A stretch of 8,794 nt of DNA. It comes from an uncultured Methylococcaceae bacterium (GTDB lineage: Bacteria > Pseudomonadota > Gammaproteobacteria > Methylococcales > Methylomonadaceae). Within the stretch, counting starts at the first letter, position 1. Every line of letters starts with the position of its first letter. The notes under the pieces were generated by a model. That model made no database searches. It was not told the DNA's origin and was given only the letters and a program-made list of their open reading frames with translations. A program made the position numbers and the translations under genes. Location: contig CAIMDR010000585.1 in the NCBI GenBank assembly GCA_903839795.1, positions 1 to 8,794 on the forward strand, read 5' to 3'. Below are positions 7,235 to 8,794 of the stretch, one piece after another.

Positions 7235-7677
7235 ATAAATGTCTTAGCCCATTCTTTAAAATCCAACGAAGTAGGCGCATTAAGCGCCGACAAGATCAAT
7301 AACTCCTTGTTAGGTGATGCGTAAGCCAGGCGCTTTAGCCTACGCGCATCATTTTTAAGCTGACGTACAGCAAGCATAATGCTTACTTTTTCAGCCAGGC
7401 ACTGATGCCAGCCAACATATGGATCAATGCCGGTTTTAGCGGCTTTTGTGTAAAAGTTTATACACCAAAGTGCATCTTCTTCCTCTTCAGGGCTTGTAGC
7501 CTCTGCTAAGGCTACCCCTGCGGCTTCTGCCTTTACAGCAAATTCATGTCTACGTACGTCTGAGTGACGTACTGCAGATAACAGCCGATCATCACGGCTA
7601 TTTATCGAAGACAAGTGCTCCTTAAACAGAGCTGTTGCCATAGCTATGGCAATGTGTGAGCCAAGCATTGGGTTCAT
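7228..7677 (-). CDS. Hypothetical helical protein (149 aa)
   Basis: I do not recognise this family. The product appears mostly alpha-helical: an Ala-rich N-terminus, an acidic linker (SPEEEEDAL, 62-70) and an Arg/Lys-rich helix (about 104-118, VRQLKNDARRLKRLA). It has no signal peptide and no clear membrane span; three cysteines (C72, C93, C149) are not arranged as a metal site. The start is well supported: the ATG at 7677 overlaps the stop of the helix-turn-helix gene as ATGA and is preceded by GGAGAG with 6 bases of spacing. The stop overlaps the PLD-like gene start. Coupling on both sides suggests it is co-expressed with those two genes in fixed ratio. Confidence 0.8.
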   Translation of the reverse strand: MNPMLGSHIAIAMATALFKEHLSSINSRDDRLLSAVRHSDVRRHEFAVKAEAAGVALAEATSPEEEEDALWCINFYTKAAKTGIDPYVGWHQCLAEKVSIMLAVRQLKNDARRLKRLAYASPNKELLILSALNAPTSLDFKEWAKTFIC

Positions 7678-7862
7678 CTTAATCTCTCCAGTTTTAATAA
7701 AAAAAGTTCAAAAAGAGCCGCGTCCATTGCGCGGTCTCCTTTTTCATATTGCTGCCAAGCTCTGCATGATTTGTATATCAGCTCTGCAGCCGCTGTTTGG
7801 GTTAGGCCCGCATCCTTACGGGCTTTCTTGATTTGGGAGGGTGTTGGGTTATTCATCTTCAT
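7674..7862 (-). CDS. Small XRE/Cro-type helix-turn-helix protein (62 aa)
   Basis: The product is essentially one DNA-binding domain: IKKARKDAGLTQTAAAELIY (11-30) gives helix 1 and helix 2 of a Cro/CI-type fold. Residues 32-42 (SCRAWQQYEKG) form the recognition helix and its characteristic Tyr-Glu-x-Gly end, and a short amphipathic helix follows (48-60). There is no room for a ligand or protease-sensing domain, so it would act as a simple dimeric repressor or accessory regulator. The target is unknown; the inverted repeat inside the promoter about 300 bases upstream is one candidate. The ATG at 7862 overlaps the end of the 92-aa gene by 14 bases. A second in-frame ATG at 7856 (60-aa product) is equally possible, as neither has a strong Shine-Dalgarno. 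Confidence 0.85.
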   Translation of the reverse strand: MKMNNPTPSQIKKARKDAGLTQTAAAELIYKSCRAWQQYEKGDRAMDAALFELFLLKLERLR

Positions 7863-8127
7863 CTAGCATTCTTTCAAGCATTTCGTTAAATTCGGCAAGA
7901 GTTTCGCCTAAATGTAAATCTCTTGCTTCTTGTTTTGTTACTGATTTTCTGCAATTTCCTTGCATATCAGATGTTATTTTCCCATTTTCAACCCAATTAT
8001 CACGAGTTTCTTTTTTAGAAAAAGAAACTAAATCAACTGCTTTTGACATGCGGCCAGTTATTGAATTAGCCTCTCCAGTAGTTGTGTTTTTTCCAGATGT
8101 AAATTGCACTGCGTAATATTTTTTCAT
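7849..8127 (-). CDS. Small phage protein of unknown function (92 aa)
   Basis: This is the first gene of the proposed late operon. The product begins MKKYYAVQFTSGKNTTTGEA and contains a WVENGKITSDMQGNCRKSV block (about 45-63), followed by a helical acidic C-terminus (NEMLERMLDEDE). The sequence is soluble-looking, with one cysteine and no membrane segment. I have an impression of similar small phage hypotheticals but cannot name a family. I chose the ATG at 8127 because GAGAGA lies about 7 bases upstream; the frame is open to a TTG at 8142 that has no good Shine-Dalgarno. Function is unknown. Confidence 0.8.
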   Translation of the reverse strand: MKKYYAVQFTSGKNTTTGEANSITGRMSKAVDLVSFSKKETRDNWVENGKITSDMQGNCRKSVTKQEARDLHLGETLAEFNEMLERMLDEDE

Positions 8128-8140
8128 GATCGTATCTCTC

Positions 8141-8165
8141 AAAAAGGGTTCCAGAAGTTGAAACC
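8141..8165 (-). promoter_or_regulatory. Stem-loop plus U-tract at the 5' end of the late transcript
   Basis: GGTTTC (8160-8165) pairs with GGAACC (8147-8152, one G-U pair) around a 7-base loop, followed by C and five U (8141-8146). The predicted transcription start from the upstream -10 box is near 8167, so the stem would be almost the first thing transcribed. It could protect the mRNA 5' end or act as a weak attenuator before the 92-aa gene. The pairing is seen; the function is inferred. Confidence 0.45.
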
Positions 8166-8173
8166 ATGATTAG

Positions 8174-8201
8174 ATTATACGCTCATTGTGCATAAGTGCA
8201 A
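8174..8201 (-). promoter_or_regulatory. Sigma70-type promoter for the late operon
   Basis: On the minus strand a perfect -10 box TATAAT (8174-8179) lies 16 bases from TTGCAC (8196-8201), which matches the first three positions of the -35 consensus. Transcription should start near 8167, about 40 bases before the 92-aa gene. A TGCA-N4-TGCA inverted repeat (8189-8200) covers the -35 edge and spacer and could be an operator. It is the only clear promoter seen upstream of the packaging genes and sits in an AT-rich stretch. Confidence 0.7.
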
Positions 8202-8266
8202 GCATTTATTTTAAAATTTATAATAAAATCAGCATAAATTAGAAAGAAAAATACCTTTAAAATCAG

Positions 8267-8323
8267 TAGTGGTAGGGTGGTAAAAGTGAAAAAGTCTCTT
8301 TTACCACTCTTTACCTACCACTA
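8267..8323 (-). repeat. Long two-step inverted repeat in the intergenic region (possible terminator)
   Basis: Two perfect 10-bp stems are stacked. The outer TAGTGGTAGG pairs 8267-8276 with 8314-8323. The inner GTGGTAAAAG pairs 8277-8286 with 8298-8307. The loop is 11 bases and a 6-base bulge (8308-8313) lies on one side only. GTGGTA therefore occurs twice in each arm. It begins 10 bases after the stop of the 58-aa gene and lies upstream of the late promoter, so it may terminate the upstream transcript. The downstream minus-strand sequence is only moderately U-rich, so an operator or replication role is also possible. Confidence 0.8.
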
Positions 8324-8333
8324 GACCCTAATT

Positions 8334-8510
8334 TTACCGTTGGTGACTTGGCGCGGGTGATTTAGATGATCTCTCAAGTCCGCAGTCGTAACAAACTTTT
8401 TTGCCCAGGCTATGCAGTATCATCCAGTGCGTATGGTGACAGATGAGCAGCTGGTGGGGCGCATTAAAAAGATTTATTGGCGCGAACGTTATTAATGGCC
8501 ACTTAATCAT
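8334..8510 (-). CDS. Small Cys/His protein (58 aa), possible zinc binder
   Basis: An ATG at 8510 shares ATGA with the stop of the preceding 53-54-aa gene and has AAGG 7 bases upstream. The 58-aa product has a hydrophobic N-terminus and a C24-H25-x2-H28 cluster. Eleven residues later comes C40-x2-C43 in GKKVCYDCGLE, which resembles a zinc knuckle. It ends in a polar Ser/Pro-rich tail. Zinc binding is inferred only from the spacing. A short frame on the opposite strand covers part of it, but it lacks a comparable start context. The family is not recognised; tiny Cys-rich proteins are common in phage middle regions. Confidence 0.6.
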   Translation of the reverse strand: MIKWPLITFAPINLFNAPHQLLICHHTHWMILHSLGKKVCYDCGLERSSKSPAPSHQR

Positions 8511-8671
8511 AAAAACACCTTGTTAAACGCCTTAATTTTGCTTTCACAGCTTAAAAAGCAACAATTCGGGTAATCCCCTACGTTTTTTAAAAACTCTTGT
8601 TCTTGCGCCTTTGTAGTATTTAATCCTACTGCTTCGGCTTTGTAATAAAACCACTCAATAATGCTCATCAT
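8507..8671 (-). CDS. Small hypothetical protein (53-54 aa)
   Basis: The frame starts at two adjacent ATG codons (8671 and 8668) behind AGGTGA (8676-8681), giving 54 or 53 residues. The product (M)MSIIEWFYYKAEAVGLNTT... is amphipathic-helical with charged middle residues (KAQEQEFLKNVGD) and a cluster C36-C37-x3-C41 (counted from the second Met). Its stop overlaps the next start as ATGA. Protein-like composition, a good Shine-Dalgarno and the coupling support a real gene. Function is unknown. It is the rightmost gene visible, 45 bases from the repeat element, which could control it. Confidence 0.65.
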   Translation of the reverse strand: MMSIIEWFYYKAEAVGLNTTKAQEQEFLKNVGDYPNCCFLSCESKIKAFNKVFL

Positions 8672-8715
8672 AAATTCACCTGTTTTTAATATTATTTTTA
8701 TAAGTCATCAATAAA

Positions 8716-8777
8716 ATCAATGCTTTACAAATAGTTGGTCATAGTTGGTCATAGTTGGTCATCTGTAAGTCATTGAT
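8716..8777. repeat. Iteron-like dyad: three 10-bp direct repeats inside a 16-bp inverted repeat
   Basis: ATAGTTGGTC is repeated three times head to tail (8731-8760), with AT of a fourth copy. The block is flanked by arms ATCAATGCTTTACAAA (8716-8731) and TCTGTAAGTCATTGAT (8762-8777), which are inverted copies of each other at 13 of 16 positions. Repeats of one helical turn place identical sites on the same DNA face, as in operators or origin iterons. It lies just upstream of the first small gene and is AT-rich, so it may be a regulatory or replication site. No protein partner is identified. Confidence 0.85.
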
Positions 8778-8794
8778 ATTTCTATATTAATGAC

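Noticed and set aside
7806..7823. GCCCG/CGGGC inverted repeat inside the HTH gene, considered as a terminator
   Set aside because: It has only 5 bp, no U-tract follows on the minus strand, and it is within coding sequence.
8128..8142. Longer start (TTG 8142) for the 92-aa gene
   Set aside because: The TTG lies inside the 5' hairpin/U-tract region without a Shine-Dalgarno. The ATG at 8127 has GAGAGA at proper distance and gives a typical MKKYYAV N-terminus.
8067..8167. Leaderless 33-codon frame from an ATG at the predicted transcript 5' end, considered as a leader peptide
   Set aside because: It has no ribosome binding site, reads out of frame through the 92-aa gene start, and lacks the residue runs typical of attenuation leaders.
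8412..8495. Plus-strand 27-codon frame (MQYHPVRMVTDEQLVGRIKK...) with protein-like composition
   Set aside because: It has no convincing Shine-Dalgarno and lies antisense to the 58-aa gene, which has a coupled start and Shine-Dalgarno. It is worth a homology check only if the 58-aa frame proves unconserved.
8731..8760. Tandem 10-bp repeats considered as a CRISPR array
   Set aside because: The units are directly abutting, far too short, and have no unique spacers; no cas gene is present.

Overview
The window is a stretch of a tailed double-stranded DNA phage (or prophage) genome. The recognisable genes form a P22-type (podovirus-like) head and DNA-packaging module. Every supported gene lies on the minus strand, so the biological reading direction is from high to low coordinates. 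The DNA is AT-rich (about 40% G+C by eye), starts have good Shine-Dalgarno sequences, and coding density is high with many stop/start overlaps. P22-type heads are best known from proteobacterial phages, so an AT-rich proteobacterial host is a reasonable guess. The window contains no host gene, integrase or att site, so host and lifestyle cannot be settled.

Reading right to left: (1) 8716-8777 is a dyad element built around three tandem 10-bp repeats, at the window edge. (2) 8334-8671 holds two short ATGA-coupled genes, one with a Cys/His pattern like a small zinc-binding protein. (3) 8128-8333 is non-coding. It contains a long two-step inverted repeat (8267-8323), a good sigma70-type promoter (8174-8201) and a small stem-loop at the predicted 5' end of its transcript. 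(4) 6402-8127 is an accessory cluster of five overlapping small genes: a 92-aa unknown, a 62-aa XRE-like helix-turn-helix protein, a 149-aa helical unknown, a 245-aa phospholipase-D-like protein and a 54-aa basic protein nested over the end of the PLD-like gene. (5) 505-6396 is the conserved cassette in exact P22 order: small terminase, large terminase, portal, scaffold, coat. (6) A rho-independent terminator after the coat gene precedes a 120-aa probable structural gene and the first codons of another gene cut by the window edge.

The likely logic is one late operon fired from about 8170. Small and large terminase cut and pump DNA through the portal into a procapsid assembled from coat around the scaffold. 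Stem-loops sit at points where expression levels should differ: before terS, over the coat ribosome binding site, and after the coat gene. They may tune the large stoichiometric range among these proteins. The pre-terminase accessory cluster has no assignable role and is the least explained part of the window.

Several start codons differ from the longest open frame. The portal most likely starts at an ATG at 4688, the 92-aa gene at an ATG at 8127, and the large terminase at a TTG at 5939. Three genes shorter than 60 codons (6402-6566, 8334-8510, 8507-8671) were found by reading the sequence directly.
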